In this document: piece after piece, positions 1 to 10,074 of the stretch
Position numbering within the stretch: the stretch's first letter is position 1
How the letters are laid out: each line of letters opens with the position of its first letter
NCBI GenBank assembly: GCA_030674155.1
Contig: CM060320.1
Location: 11,529,317 to 11,593,316, forward strand
Source: Stramonita haemastoma
Lineage: Eukaryota > Mollusca > Gastropoda > Neogastropoda > Muricidae
DNA: 64,000 nt
Direction: 5' to 3'
Translations under genes and position numbers: made by a program
The notes under the pieces: generated by a model
Told to the model about the DNA's origin: nothing
Databases searched by the model: none
Seen by the model: only the letters and a program-made list of their open reading frames with translations

Positions 1-226
1 TTTTTCTAAAGAATTTTGCCAGGGGTGTCCATCTTGTTGCTATGGGTTCTTTTATGTGTGCTGACTACACATGACTTTGTTTACTGTCATACCCAAAAGG
101 TTGATATATGTATGATATACCAAGTGTCGCATGTTGCTGTGGGTTCTTTTACGTGTGCTAAATGTGTAAGCCACACCTTAGTTTATCTTTTCATCCGAAA
201 GACTGGTGTACATATGATATACTAGT
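1..226. repeat. divergent interspersed-repeat fragment with an internal duplication
   Basis: Two copies of a motif close to GTTGCTATGGGTTCTTTTAT occur about 97 bases apart (from 36 and from 133), each followed by GTGTGCT. The second is followed by a piece reading CTTTTCATCCGAAAGACTGG, which resembles the 'CTCATCCGAAGGACT' segment of the SINEs elsewhere in this window. I take it as an old, decayed SINE-like or other interspersed repeat. No gene is seen. Confidence 0.4.
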
Positions 227-307
227 ACTCATAATTCATTGAACCTGTGTATTCATAAGTCGTTGACTTGATGACTTTGTATTTGAAAGAGATGGATTTT
301 GAGGAGG

Positions 308-464
<157 letters not shown>

Positions 465-898
465 TTTGCAAATGTGTGAAAGAGGAAAAACAAAAAAAAA
501 AACAAAAAAAATTAAAAGAAAAGCAAAAAATACAAAAATTTTTTTTTTTTTAATACTTAAAAAAAAAATGTCCAGATACACGAAAAAAATTTAAAAAATA
601 TATATATAAAAGAAAAAACAAAAAAAATCTCAAAAGTAAAAAAAAAAATTATAAAAACTTTAAAAAAAACAACAACAACAAAAAATAAAAAACACCCTAG
701 TGTCTTCGCCTTGAGGCGGTAGGGCTGCTTGAGTGCCCCAATGATCCTTCCAGCCAGGCCAGCGGGAGCCTACCTCGGCTCCTGGTAGGGCCACCCATGC
801 TGGATGGGTGGAAGGTGAGGGGCCAGACTAAATGAGGACAAAACGATTTGTGATACAACATGTTGGATCTCCTTTTTCAGATATCATGGACGTGCAGA
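465..898. other. A-rich then GC-rich stretch, no gene seen
   Basis: Bases 480-695 are A-rich low complexity. Bases 696-850 switch abruptly to GC-rich unique-looking DNA (ACCCTAGTGTCTTCGCCTTG onward) that could be part of an interspersed repeat. No splice-flanked coding frame was found. Confidence 0.5.
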
Positions 899-2548
899 GC
901 TGATGTTCAGCTTGTGTTGTGCAGTGTGCAGTTTTCTGTGGGATCTGTAGTGTTGATATAGAAACCCTGCTGTTGTGCAGTGTGCAGTTTCTGTGGATCT
1001 GTAGTTTGATTGAACCTGTGTTGTGCAGTGTGAGTTTCTGTGGATCTGTAGTGTTGATATAGAAACCCTGCTGTTGTGCAGTGTGCAGTTTTTTGTGGGA
1101 TCTGTAGTGTTGATATAGAAACCCTGCTGTTGTGCATGTGCAGTTTTTCTGTGGGATCTGTAGTGTTGATATAGAAACCCTGCTGTTGTGCATGTGCAGT
1201 TTTTTGTGGGATCTGTAGTGTTGATATAGAAACCCTGCTGTTGTGCAGTGTGCAGTTTTTTTGTGGATCTGTAGTGTTGATATAGAAACCCTGCTGTTGT
1301 GCAGTGTGCAGTTTTTTTGTGGGATCTGTAGTGTTGATATAGAAACCCTGCTGTTGTGCAGTGTGCAGTGTTTTTTGTGGGATCTGTAGTATTGATATAG
1401 AAACCCTGCTGTTGTGCAGTGTGATAGTTTTCTGTGGGATCTGTATGTTTGATATAGAAACCCTGCTGTTGTGCAGTGTGAGTTTTTTGTGGGATCTGTA
1501 ATGTTGATATAGAAACCCTGCTGTTGTGCAGTGTGCAGTTTTTTGTGGGATCTGTAGTAGTGATATAGAAACCCTGCTGTTGTGCAGTGTGCAGTTTTCT
1601 GTGGGATCTGTAGTGTTGATATAGAAACCCTGCTGTTGTGCAGTGTGCAGTTTTCTGTGGGATCTGTAGTGTTGATATAGAAACCCTGCTGTTGTGCAGT
1701 GTGCAGTTTTTTGTGGGATCTGTAGTGTTGATATAGAAACCCTGCTGTTGTGCATGTGCAGTTTTTGTGGGATCTGTAGTGTTGATATAGAAACCCTGCT
1801 GTTGTGCATGTGCAGTTTTCTGTGGGATCTGTAGTGTTGATATAGAAACCCTGCTGTTGTGCAGTGTGCAGTTTTTTGTGGGATCTGTAGTGTTGATATA
1901 GAAACCCTGCTGTTGTGCAGTGTGCAGTTTTTTTGTGGGATCTGTAGTGTTGATATAGAAACCCTGCTGTTGTGCAGTGTGCAGTGTGCAGTTTTCTGTG
2001 GGATCTGTAGTATTGATATAGAAACCCTGCTGTTGTGCAGTGTGAAGTTTTCTGTGGGATCTGTAATGTTGATATAGAAACCCTGCTGTTGTGCAGTGTG
2101 CAGTTTTTTTGTGGGATCTGTAGTAGTGATATAGAAACCCTGCTGTTGTGCAGTGTGCAGTTTTCTGTGGGATCTGTAGTAGTGATATAGAAACCCTGCT
2201 GTTGTGCAGTGTGCAGTTTTCTGTGGGATCTGTAGTATTGATATAGAAACCCTGCTGCTGTGCAGTGTGGAGTTTTTTGTGGGATCTGTAGTAGTGATAT
2301 AGAAACCCTGCTGTTGTGCAGTGTGGAGTTTTTTTGTGGGATCTGTAGTAGTGATATAGAAACCCTGCTGTTGTGCTGCTGTTGCAGTGTGGAGTTTTTT
2401 GTGGGATCTGTAGTAGTGATATAGAAACCCTGCTGTTGTGCAGTGTGCAGTTTTTTGTGGGATCTGTAGTAGTGATATAGAAACCCTGCTGATGTGCAGT
2501 GTGCAGTTTTCTGTGGGGTCTGTAGAATTAATATAGAAACCCTGCTGG
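899..2548. repeat. ~55-bp minisatellite, about 30 copies
   Basis: The unit holds the constant core GATATAGAAACCCTGCTGTT, then TGTGCAGTGTGCAG, a variable T-run, and GTGGGATCTGTAG. Copies differ mainly by T-run length, loss of one CAGTG step, and a TGTT/TAGTAGT variant that becomes common after about 2110. Long open frames on both strands simply read through the array and change frame with T-run length, so I do not call a protein. Confidence 0.95.
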
Positions 2549-2892
2549 CGCTGAACTAACGGTAGCAGTACTCAGTGCTACTGGTAGATTAAGATCAGCC
2601 AGTGTTGTTTTGAAGCAGGATGGGGTCAGACAACCCTTGATATTGATATGTGTAAAACTGAACTAAGTGTGTAAAGCTGTAAATCACTGGAAAGCTTTTA
2701 AATGAGGGAAATTTTATAGCAGCATGTAGTGTTTATGATAATGTAAAATATAAATAAATTTTAATGATTGTGCATGCACAACCAATCATGTTGCGACATC
2801 AGAACCCCAGATTGATTTGAACACAATATGCAATGTTGTTGCAGTTTTAAAAAATTGTGGTGAATCAGTAAATACTATCTCTTGACATTAGA
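2549..2892 (+). repeat. unclassified interspersed repeat, copy 1
   Basis: About 340 bp that recurs in inverted orientation at 22943-23296. Shared landmarks, read here on +, are GCTGAACTAACGG at the left end, GGGGTCAGACAACCCTTGAT, TAAATCACTGGAAAGCTTTTA, TATAGCAGCATGTAGTGTTT, and AATACTATCTCTTGAC at the right end. No coding frame or tRNA-like promoter was seen. It could be a MITE, a solo terminal repeat or a SINE of unknown type. Clear terminal inverted repeats were not found. Confidence 0.7.
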
Positions 2893-3565
2893 AAAAATAA
2901 GGAGCTTGTGTAGCTTTATCTGTCGTCTAAGTCCAGCAAAAATGATCCCCGTTGCAATCATCATGGTGATGAACACTCATTTTGTGCAAAGTGGTGGCAT
3001 TCTATGATAAAAATATAACCATCCCTTGATTTAGTGTGATGCAAAGTACTCGGCAGCATATCGAAATGACTGAACAACAGCTATTTCGAAGCCTTGTTGC
3101 CTCAAAATAAAGTAAAACAATGTATGACGTTGAAATTGCTGAGTAGCCAAGAAGTGCATCCAGCAAAACTTAGCACAGCTCGATTCGGTCTGATCTCAAT
3201 AAATTTAATAAGTTTTTCAAAAATATTTTACAAGCTTACCTCTTTGTCGTTGTTTAATTCAATCAGATCCAGCCATTAAAACTCGCCCTTGCCGTCAATA
3301 TTGTCAAAAAACTTGCAAAACACGGCAAGTAGTTCTGGTGCAAACGTTTGGCCGCCAATTTTCTTTTAGACAATTGCGACTGGTCCGGAAAAAAATTACC
3401 CCCTAATCAAAATCTTTGTTACTTGTGACTGTTGAACGACGTTTCATTGGGGGACTTTGAAAGCGAAAATGAGCCTTCAATTACAACCACCTATGTCATC
3501 CCAGAATATTCTGAGAGCCGCCATACAGGCTAGACCCTGCATTTCTGGAATATTCCAGGAACCGC
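2893..3565. other. unique-looking non-coding DNA, no gene seen
   Basis: No repeat shared with the rest of the window and no convincing splice-flanked frame was recognised here. Confidence 0.5.
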
Positions 3566-3620
3566 CCAACTGGGGATAATAATAATGATAATAATAATAT
3601 GATAATAATAGTAGTAGTAG
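3566..3620. repeat. (ATAATA)n and (AGT)n microsatellite
   Basis: AT-rich trinucleotide tract (ATAATA, then AGTAGT) directly abutting the 3' end of the minus-strand SINE that follows. It is probably the SINE's own simple-repeat tail. Confidence 0.8.
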
Positions 3621-4160
3621 TAGGCACCCATCAGTCTCAGAAGACTATGGAGTTGTGCTCTAATCTTCAAGCGCAAAACCTGGGTAAGTAAGTATGGAGG
3701 GCAAGCTGTTACCCATGCAGCAGACCCCCTCTCTCCATGCCACTGGAATGGTCCATTAGAAAGGCAGTTGCTGATATGAATGGTTCCAGTAATGTCGCAT
3801 GAGCCATCAAAACGTTGCCATACACAGCCCCGAACCATCCTGGGGTCTCCAACTCCCTGATTTTTTCTCAGGGATAGTGTCTAAACACAACACGTGTGTG
3901 CATGCTTGTTTTTTTTTTATATATATAATTTTGTCATCCAGTCCTACTGGCACACGATGGCCTACTCTTCCGAAAGGCGGAACAGGGTTTTAACATGTGT
4001 GCAAGATGTTCTGCATGTGTTCGCACACAGGGCCTCGGTTTCGAGTCTCATCCAAATGACTTTGATATTCCGTTTGATTTTTTTTGTCAAACTGGGAAGA
4101 AAGGGTGAGGCTGGGAATCGAACCGGAACCTCATGGTTTACTTTTTGGCAGGCGAATACT
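3621..4160 (-). mobile_element. tRNA-derived SINE type 2, long-tail form, near full length
   Basis: Read on the minus strand, a tRNA-like head with the B-box-like GGTTCGATTCC (about 4110-4150) is followed by a linker (CTTTCTTCCCAGTTTGAC). Next comes a central domain containing CCGCCTTTCGGAAGAGTAGG (about 3945-4060). A ~230-bp tail then ends with TCTGAGACTGATGGGTGCCT and trinucleotide repeats. The same head-centre-tail order recurs at 18531-19088 and 17100-17872. It is noncoding and would be transcribed by RNA polymerase III and mobilised by a LINE partner (established for tRNA SINEs; partner inferred). Confidence 0.8.
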
Positions 4161-4291
4161 AATATATGGAATACATGGAATTTTTATAACACTATATCTT
4201 GTTTAAAAAAAGACAAACCCCAAAATGTTTGGATTCAGCCTATACACTTGCAACTAATCACAAAGAGTTTTAACAAATTCAAATTTACAGC

Positions 4292-4293
4292 AT

Positions 4294-4369
<76 letters not shown>
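4292..4369. repeat. (CA)n microsatellite
   Basis: Pure CA tract of about 39 units. It sits where the GTGC-rich part of the L2 3' region lies in the longer LINE copy near 22690-22720, so it may have grown from that sequence. Confidence 0.95.
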
Positions 4370-4371
<2 letters not shown>

Positions 4372-4600
4372 GAAGACAATACACTCTGGCGGGGGGATAG
4401 GGGTTTCAGCTGTTGAAGGCAGGGACAGAGGATCAGAGGAAAACAGAATGGAAAATCTAAGGTTGGAAATTAGCACATCCTGGTTTGAAAAGTGTCATCA
4501 GTAGGTTTGGGGTGATGGGAGAGGGGAGGGTTATTCCAGATTAATGGACCAGAAATAGAGAAAGAGTGACGGTGAGTTGTTTGAATTGGGTGTTTGTAAA
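4372..4600 (-). mobile_element. 5'-truncated L2/CR1-type LINE fragment
   Basis: On the minus strand the sequence aligns by eye with the end of the LINE at 21185-22845. It keeps the C-terminal frame around SFSISGPLIWNNPPLS and then TFQTRM, matching SFSVSGPLIWKDLPLS and TFKSNL of that copy. The 3' untranslated part (TTTTCCTCTGATCCTCTGTCC and following) also matches. Only the last ~40 codons and part of the 3' UTR remain. Confidence 0.75.
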
Positions 4601-4618
4601 CAGATAAAGAGTGACCGG

Positions 4619-5392
4619 GTGGGGGGAGGGGTTGGGGTGGGGGGGGGGGGGGTGTTTGTGTGTGTGAGCGTGTCTGTGTGTGTAGTGATGGTGGTGGTGT
4701 ACATGTGTGTGGTAACGGTGGTGGTGGTGGTGGTGTGTGTTTGTTGCATTGTTGTGTAGGTGCTGTATTGACATGGTGTACATGTGTGTGGTAATGGTGG
4801 TGGTGGTGGTGGTGTGTGTTTGTTGCATTGTTGTGTAGGTGCTGTATTGACATGGTGTACATGTGTGTGGTAACGATTGTGGTGGTGGTGGTGGTGGTGG
4901 TGTGTGTGTGTTGCATTGTTGTGTAGGTGCTGTATTGACATGGTGTACATGTGTGTGGTAACGATTGTGGTGGTGGTGGTGGTGGTGTGTGTTTGTTGCA
5001 TTGTTGTGTGGTGCTGTATTGACATGGTGTACATGTGTGTGGTAACGATTGTGGTGGTGGTGGTGGTGGTGGTGTGTGTTTGTTGCATTGTTGTGTAGGT
5101 GCTGTATTGACATGGTGTACATGTGTGTGGTAACGATGGTGGTGGTGGTGGTGTGTGTTTGTTGCATAGTTGTGTAGGTGCTGTATTGACATGGTGTACA
5201 TTGTGTGTGTGGGGTAGAGCTGGTGGTGGTGGTGTAGTGTGTGGTACGTGTGGTGTGGGATTTGTTGCATTGTTGTGTAGGTGCTGTATTGACATGGTGT
5301 ACATGTGTGTGGTAACGACGGTGGTGGTGGTGGTGGTGGTGGTGGTGTATGTGTGTTGCATTGTTGTGTGGTGCTGTATTGACATGGGGATT
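4619..5392. repeat. GTG-rich minisatellite, ~75-85-bp unit, about 9 copies
   Basis: Each unit contains TTGCATTGTTGTGTAGGTGC, then TGTATTGACATGGTGTACAT, TGTGTGGTAACG and a (GTG)n stretch of variable length. Frames on either strand are His/Thr/Pro or Val/Cys/Gly repeats and are not genes. Confidence 0.95.
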
Positions 5393-5467
5393 TCTGGGTT
5401 AGAGGGCTGTTGTTCCAGTATGGGATCCTATCAGGGTTCAGTGTTCTGTGTGTGTGAGTGTGGGGGG

Positions 5468-5796
5468 GTTATTTTATTTATTCTTTTATTTTATTTATTC
5501 TTGTATATCAAGGATAATGGAATAAGCACTCATGTGCTTTTTTACATCCAGTCCCTGTGTGTATGCAGTTTTTGTCAATCTTGTCATCTGTTTCCACTGG
5601 CACACAATGGCCTACTCTTACAAAAAGCGGAACAGGATTTAACGTGTGGGCAAGATGTTCTGCGTGAGTTCGCACACGGGGCCTTGGTTTATACTTATAG
5701 TCTCATCCGAAGGACTTGTGGGGAGAGTGGAGTCAGCACTGATGTCAACTCCAGGGGAAAAGTCCCCTTGAACAGGAATCGAGCCCAGGCACACGT
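5468..5796 (-). mobile_element. tRNA-derived SINE type 1, nearly full length
   Basis: In sense orientation (minus strand) it begins inside the tRNA-like head just before the B box, continues through AGTTGACATCAGTGCTGACT and the central domain, then CGGAACAGGATTT in complement. It ends with ATAAGCACT/AGTGCTTATTCC-type sequence and (TTTA)n-type repeats. It matches copies at 19688-20038, 45102-45452 and 47170-47520. The tRNA A-box half is missing. Confidence 0.85.
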
Positions 5797-5914
5797 ATTA
5801 TGATACAGTTGTTACATAACAACATGTTGATTTTGGTGTGTTGCAAAGGTGGTGTTCCAGGAAAAGACTGAGAACACTGGCTGATAGTGTTATCTGATTC
5901 AGTTAAGTACTGTA

Positions 5915-5916
<2 letters not shown>

Positions 5917-6011
<95 letters not shown>
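5917..6011. repeat. (GT)n microsatellite
   Basis: Pure GT tract of about 46 units, directly next to a SINE type 2 head fragment. Alternating purine-pyrimidine of this length can form Z-DNA. Confidence 0.95.
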
Positions 6012-6012
<1 letters not shown>

Positions 6013-6152
6013 CTAGTCTCATCCAAAAGACTGACATTTAGTTTGATTTTTTGTTAAACTAGGAAGAAAAGGCAGTGCTGGGAATTGAACCCAGAATCTC
6101 ACGTTTTATGTGATGGCAGGCGTCTTAACCATCCTGCCATCTTCCTTTTCGT
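6012..6152 (-). mobile_element. SINE type 2, head and linker only
   Basis: On the minus strand it reads the tRNA-like head (A-box region GATGGCAGGATGGTTAAGAC, B-box-like GGTTCAATTCCC) and the linker TTCTTCCTAGTTTAAC. It stops at AGTCTTTTGGATGAGACT, so the central domain and tail are missing. Confidence 0.75.
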
Positions 6153-6403
6153 GTAGTGTGTGTTTTCATCTCTGTGTAAGTTTTTGTATGTGTGTTTATG
6201 TCTTTGTTTTTGTCCTGTCGTCATTGTGCTTAAAATGCAAGTGCTGTGTGTGATCAACCTTTCATTTCATTTCGTGTCTTGCTGCAGTCACTTTTATTTG
6301 ACGTGTGTGTGTGTGTGTGTGGAGGGGACGGGAAGGGGGGAGGGGGGTGCAGTTGTGAGCAGTACTGTTGTTTACAAATAATGTTTACTGTTTGTGTTGA
6401 CAG

Positions 6404-6458
6404 GTGTGGGGGTGGACAGGATGGTGCTGGTGCTTGCAGCCTGCCCACAATGTGTCAG
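6404..6458 (+). other. exon-like unit 1
   Basis: Acceptor TTTGTGTTGACAG ends at 6403 and donor CAG/GTCAGT begins at 6459. The frame entered after two bases is open and reads VGVDRMVLVLAACPQCV, which looks protein-like but is not recognised. Confidence 0.4.
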
Positions 6459-6492
6459 GTCAGTTTTCTGTTTGTCTGTGCCTGTTGGGTTT

Positions 6493-6535
<43 letters not shown>

Positions 6536-6587
6536 GAAAGTTTCCAGAGATTGTTTCTAACCAATGTTTGTTTTTTCTTTGTTTCAG

Positions 6588-6633
6588 GCGTGGGGAGGAT
6601 GACGGTGTACAGAAACTACAGATAATTTTTTAT
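6588..6633 (+). other. exon-like unit 2
   Basis: The acceptor TTCTTTGTTTCAG ends at 6587 and the donor GTAAGTAT begins at 6634. One frame is open and ends in ...QKLQIIFY at the donor. Confidence 0.4.
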
Positions 6634-6727
6634 GTAAGTATTTTTGTGTGTGTTGGTTGTGGGGGAGGGGGGGCTAGGGAGGGGGGGGGTTGTATACAGT
6701 GTTTCAGAGACTGTTTGTATGTTTCAG

Positions 6728-6783
6728 GCTGGGGTGTGTGTGCCGCTGTACAGAAACTGCTAAGATGCCAAGAATTTTTTTAT
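6728..6783 (+). other. exon-like unit 3
   Basis: The acceptor TGTATGTTTCAG ends at 6727 and the donor GTAAGTATTC begins at 6784. One frame is open (WGVCAAVQKLLRCQEFFY). Its end resembles unit 2. Confidence 0.4.
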
Positions 6784-6904
6784 GTAAGTATTCTTTCTGT
6801 GTGTATGTCTTTGGGTTTGTTGTTTTTTTGGGGTTGGGTTTTTTTGTTTTTTTTTGGGGGGGGTGATTTTGTAGACAGTGTTACAGACTGTTAGTATGTT
6901 TCAG

Positions 6905-6951
6905 GCATGTGGTGGTGGCGGGTGGCGGTGGGGCACTGGAATTATTTTCAT
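6905..6951 (+). other. exon-like unit 4
   Basis: The acceptor TAGTATGTTTCAG ends at 6904. The donor is GTGAGTATTC, a variant of the usual GTAAGTATTC. Confidence 0.4.
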
Positions 6952-7034
6952 GTGAGTATTCTTCCTGTGTGTGCTGAGGGGAAGGGGGGGGGGTTATTGT
7001 GGACAATGTAACAAAGACTGTTTCTCTGTTTTAG

Positions 7035-7094
7035 GCCTGAGGTGGTGTGGTGATGTGGGGGTGGTGCATGGACACTGCCGAGAATTTTTTTTAT
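7035..7094 (+). other. exon-like unit 5
   Basis: The acceptor TTTCTCTGTTTTAG ends at 7034 and the donor GTAAGTATTC begins at 7095. The frame corresponding to its neighbours has a TGA at its second codon. Confidence 0.4.
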
Positions 7095-7106
7095 GTAAGT
7101 ATTCTC

Positions 7107-7190
7107 TCAAAGTCAAAGTCAAAAGTTTATTTTCAGATGGCACATTTAGTAAGCATCAATTTGCTTTTTTTCATCAAGACATCTATCTAA
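7107..7190 (-). mobile_element. solo 3' end of a LINE with (TTTGAC)n tail
   Basis: On the minus strand it reads AGATGTCTTGATGAAAAAAA, then GCAAATTGATGCTTAC, then the terminal CTTTTGACTTTGACTTTGA repeat. Similar fragments occur at 42317, 49099 and 60292, always on the minus strand. It inserted 12 bases downstream of the unit 5 donor. Confidence 0.65.
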
Positions 7191-7341
7191 AAAAAATTTT
7201 TTTTTTAAAAGCAGAGAAAAACATTTCACCAACATTAATTAACCAACATGATTTCAACAGCCTAAAAAATACAATATGTGTGTTGGGGGGGGGGGGGGGG
7301 GGGGGGCCGGGCAATATAAAAAATTTTCGTTTGTGTTACAG

Positions 7342-7449
7342 GTCTGAAGGTGGTGGTGTTCATTCCCTCGGTACTTGGCCTCTTTCTCCATGCAGGCAGG
7401 GACCTGAAAGGAGCGGTTGTCTTTGATGGGGCAGGGGCGTTGTGATGGC
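7342..7449 (+). CDS. possible coding exon with in-frame stop (hydrophobic peptide)
   Basis: The acceptor TTTGTGTTACAG ends at 7341. After two bases the frame runs 33 codons to a TGA at 7443-7445, starting LKVVVFIPSVLGLFLHAG and ending GAVVFDGAGAL. The first half is hydrophobic enough for a short membrane segment. A CAG/GTGTGC donor-like site follows at 7450, so this could be a last coding exon or an exon whose frame has decayed. The middle of it (TTTCTCCATGCAGG onward) recurs near 12154, without the hydrophobic start. The sequence is not recognised, and neither neighbour gives a firm phase. Confidence 0.35.
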
Positions 7450-7574
7450 AGGTGTGCTGTGTGCTGACTGTCTGGTCACAGGGCTGGCAGGCAGTGACAG
7501 CCGAAGGAAGGAAGGAAGACTGCTGAGAGACAGACAAAGAGGGAGTGGACTTGGGGAATGGCAATTTGCTATGC

Positions 7575-7795
7575 TGGTTAGTATTGTGTTGTGTTGTACT
7601 TTAGAGTGTTGTATCGAGTTGTATTGCACTGTGTTGTATTGCATTGTGTTGTACTGTGTTGTGTTGTATTATATTGTACTATGTTGTGTTGTACTGTGTT
7701 GTTTTGTATTGTTCTATGTTGTATTGTATGTGTTGTGTTGTATTGTATTGTGTTTTGTTGTGTTGTACTGTGTTGTGGTGTATTTTACTGCCAAG
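7575..7795. repeat. degenerate TTGTRTTG repeat
   Basis: Runs of GTATTGTGTTGTACTGTG-like sequence with no fixed period. The left junction, GCAATTTGCTATGCTGGTTA at about 7561, matches GCAGTTTGCTATGCAGGTTG at about 10911, and a short related tract lies at 9262-9320. The array therefore seems to have been duplicated in larger blocks. Confidence 0.7.
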
Positions 7796-7911
7796 GTTTT
7801 TCATGTAAATATTTTTTCTCTGTGTTTTTTGGGGGAAGGGGGGGGGGGTGTAGTGGACAATGTAAATAATGTTTATTACTTGAATTGACAGAAACTGTTT
7901 CTATGTTTTAG

Positions 7912-7960
7912 GCCTGGGGGTGGTGATAGTGGCGCACAAAGATTGCTGAGACTTTTTCAT
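7912..7960 (+). other. exon-like unit 7
   Basis: The acceptor CTATGTTTTAG ends at 7911 and the donor GTAAGTATTC begins at 7961. One frame is open, ending ...AQRLLRLFH. Confidence 0.45.
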
Positions 7961-8099
7961 GTAAGTATTCTTCCTCTGTATGTATTTTGTTTGTTGCTTG
8001 TGTGTGTGTTGTTTTGTTGTTTTTTTGGTGGTGGTTTTGTTTTTTTAGGGGGGGGGGAATGTTTTGGTCAGTTTAACAGAGACTGTTTCTATGTTTTAG

Positions 8100-8147
8100 G
8101 CCTGGGGACGGTGGTGGCGCATAAAGATGGCTGAGAATTTTTTTTAT
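8100..8147 (+). other. exon-like unit 8
   Basis: The acceptor CTATGTTTTAG ends at 8099 and the donor GTAAGTATTC begins at 8148. The body GCCTGGGGACGGTGGTGGCG is close to units 10 and 20. Confidence 0.45.
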
Positions 8148-8277
8148 GTAAGTATTCTTCGTCTGTATGTATTTTGTTTGTTGCTTGTGTGTGTGTGTTG
8201 TTTTGTTTTTGTTGTTGTTTTTTTAGGGGAGCGGGGATGTTTTGGTCAGTTTAACAGAAACTGTTACTATGTTTTAG

Positions 8278-8326
8278 GCCTGGGAGTGGTGATGGTGGCG
8301 TACAAAGATAGCTGAGAATTTTTCAT
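8278..8326 (+). other. exon-like unit 9
   Basis: The acceptor CTATGTTTTAG ends at 8277 and the donor GTAAGTATTC begins at 8327. The frame used by unit 7 has a TAG here. Confidence 0.45.
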
Positions 8327-8424
8327 GTAAGTATTCGTCCTCTGTGTGTGTTTTGTTTGTGTGGGTTTTTTTTGGGAGGGGGGATGTTTTGGACAGTTTA
8401 ACAGAGACTGTTTCTATGTTTTAG

Positions 8425-8471
8425 GCCTGGGGATGGTGGTGGCGCATAAAGATGGCTGAGAATTTTTTTAT
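8425..8471 (+). other. exon-like unit 10
   Basis: The acceptor CTATGTTTTAG ends at 8424 and the donor GTAAGTATTC begins at 8472. The sequence is nearly identical to unit 8 apart from one T fewer near the end. Confidence 0.45.
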
Positions 8472-8610
8472 GTAAGTATTCTTCGTCTGTATGTATTTTG
8501 TTTGTTGCTTGTGTGTGTTGTTTTTTTTTTTTTGTTTTTGTTGTTGATTTTTTAAGGGGGGGGGGGGGGATGTTTTGGTCAGTTTAACAGAAACTGTTTC
8601 TATGTTTTAG

Positions 8611-8659
8611 GCCTGGGTGTGGTGATGGGGGTGTACAAAGATTGCTGAGAATTTTTCCT
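8611..8659 (+). other. exon-like unit 11
   Basis: The acceptor CTATGTTTTAG ends at 8610 and the donor GTAAGTATTC begins at 8660. One frame is open, ending ...VQRLLRIFP. Confidence 0.45.
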
Positions 8660-8732
8660 GTAAGTATTCTTCCTCTGTGTGTGTTTTGTTTGTGTGGGTT
8701 TAGGGTGGTTGTTTGTTTGGTTGGGTTTTTTT

Positions 8733-8762
<30 letters not shown>

Positions 8763-8763
<1 letters not shown>

Positions 8764-8798
8764 GTTGTGGTGCACAAAGATAGCTGAGAATTCTTCCT
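8763..8798 (+). other. exon-like unit 12, acceptor lost
   Basis: The 3' half (GTGCACAAAGATAGCTGAGA) and a perfect donor at 8799 are present. Where the acceptor should be there is only a long T-run then G-run, so this unit looks 5' deleted. Confidence 0.4.
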
Positions 8799-8942
8799 GT
8801 AAGTATTCTTCCTCTGTGTCTGACTGTGTTTGTTTTATTAACGGGGTTGGGGTTTTTTGGGTGTTTTTTTTTTTTTTTTTTTTTTTTGGGGGGGGGGGGG
8901 GGGGCTGCCGGTTGTAAATAATGTTTATTGTTTGTGTTGCAG

Positions 8943-9041
8943 ACCTGGGCTTGGCTGGTGTACAGACCTTGGCTTGTGAACAGACCTTGGCTGAGTGAAC
9001 AGACCTTGGCTGGTGTACAGAAACTGGTGAAGATCTTTGAT
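8943..9041 (+). other. exon-like unit 13, internally repeated (99 bp)
   Basis: The acceptor TTTGTGTTGCAG ends at 8942 and the donor GTAAGTCATC begins at 9042. The core CAGACCTTGGCT occurs three times inside, so the exon itself grew by tandem duplication. One frame is open for all 33 codons. Confidence 0.45.
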
Positions 9042-9492
9042 GTAAGTCATCTTTTGGTGTGCTTTGTGCTGGAGTATATGTGACACTCCACCATGAAATA
9101 AGTTGCTTAGCACCTAACCCACTTTTCGGCTAAGAGCCACTTAAGGCAGTTGTCGTTGAGTTATGTATAAAACGATAGCCGTTATTCTACCTTGTAATGA
9201 AATATCAAGGCCTAATTTTGTTTCCTTTTTGCTTTTAAATTCGAAGGACCTTTGTCGTACTGTAAAGTGTCATACTGTTTTGTATTGTATTGTGTTGTTG
9301 TGTTTTGTATTGTACTGCCCAGGCTTTTTATTAAGCTTCTATCTGTGAGTGTGTGTGTTGTGTGTGTGTTTGTGTGGGGGGGGGGGGGTTGTTGTTGTGG
9401 GTTTTGTTTTTTGTTGTTGGGGCGGGGGAGGAATGTTTGGTTCTGTTGTACAGACTGTGTTTATGAATAATGTTTGTTGTTTGTGTTGACAG

Positions 9493-9536
9493 ACCTCGGT
9501 GATACTGGTGCATGGAAACTGACTAGAATTTTTGAT
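9493..9536 (+). other. exon-like unit 14
   Basis: The acceptor TTTGTGTTGACAG ends at 9492 and the donor GTAAGTATTC begins at 9537. One frame is open, ending LTRIFD. Confidence 0.4.
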
Positions 9537-9625
9537 GTAAGTATTCTTTCTGTGTGTTTTTTTTTTTGTTTTTTGGGGGGGGGGCTTGTTGTGGAGTGTA
9601 AATAATGTTTGTTTTTTTGTTGAAG

Positions 9626-9673
9626 ACCTTGCAGTGATGGTGGGGGTGGTGCTTGAACTCTGGCAATTTTCAT
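9626..9673 (+). other. exon-like unit 15
   Basis: The acceptor TTTTTTTGTTGAAG ends at 9625 and the donor GTAAGTATTC begins at 9674. Confidence 0.4.
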
Positions 9674-9802
9674 GTAAGTATTCTTCCTGTGTGTGGGGAT
9701 TGTTTTGTTTGGGGTTGTTTGTTGTTTTTTGTTTGGTTGTTGTTTTTTTGGGGGGGTGCTGTTATGAACAGTGTCAATAACGTTTATTGTTTGTGTTGAT
9801 AG

Positions 9803-9866
9803 ACGTGGGGCTTGTGTGGTGCACAGACCTTGGGCTGGTGGACACAGACTGCTGAAGATCGTTGAC
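9803..9866 (+). other. exon-like unit 16, damaged donor
   Basis: The acceptor TTTGTGTTGATAG ends at 9802. The donor reads GTTAAGTCG, an extra T compared with GTAAGTCG of units 13 and 22. One frame is open, ending HRLLKIVD. Confidence 0.4.
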
Positions 9867-10074
9867 GTTAAGTCGTCATTTGTGTTTTGTGCTGGAGTAA
9901 TGTGTTTAGATTTTAAGTGTGCTGACGCAAGTGTTTCCTATGTTTGTTCATTTATTTAACATCTTCTGAAATGCAGTGGTATTAGATGAATTTTTTTTAT
10001 TGTGTGTGGGTTGTTTTTTTAAGGGGGTGGGGTGGGTGAAGGATAAATTGTTGGTGTATTGCATACAGTATTAT

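Noticed and set aside
907..1809. 300-codon minus-strand open frame
   Set aside because: It reads through the 55-bp minisatellite, repeats the same peptide with frame slips at T-runs, and has no start context or splice signals.
4470..5385. His/Thr/Pro-rich long frames on the minus strand
   Set aside because: Translation of the GTG/CAC minisatellite. Three overlapping frames are equally open.
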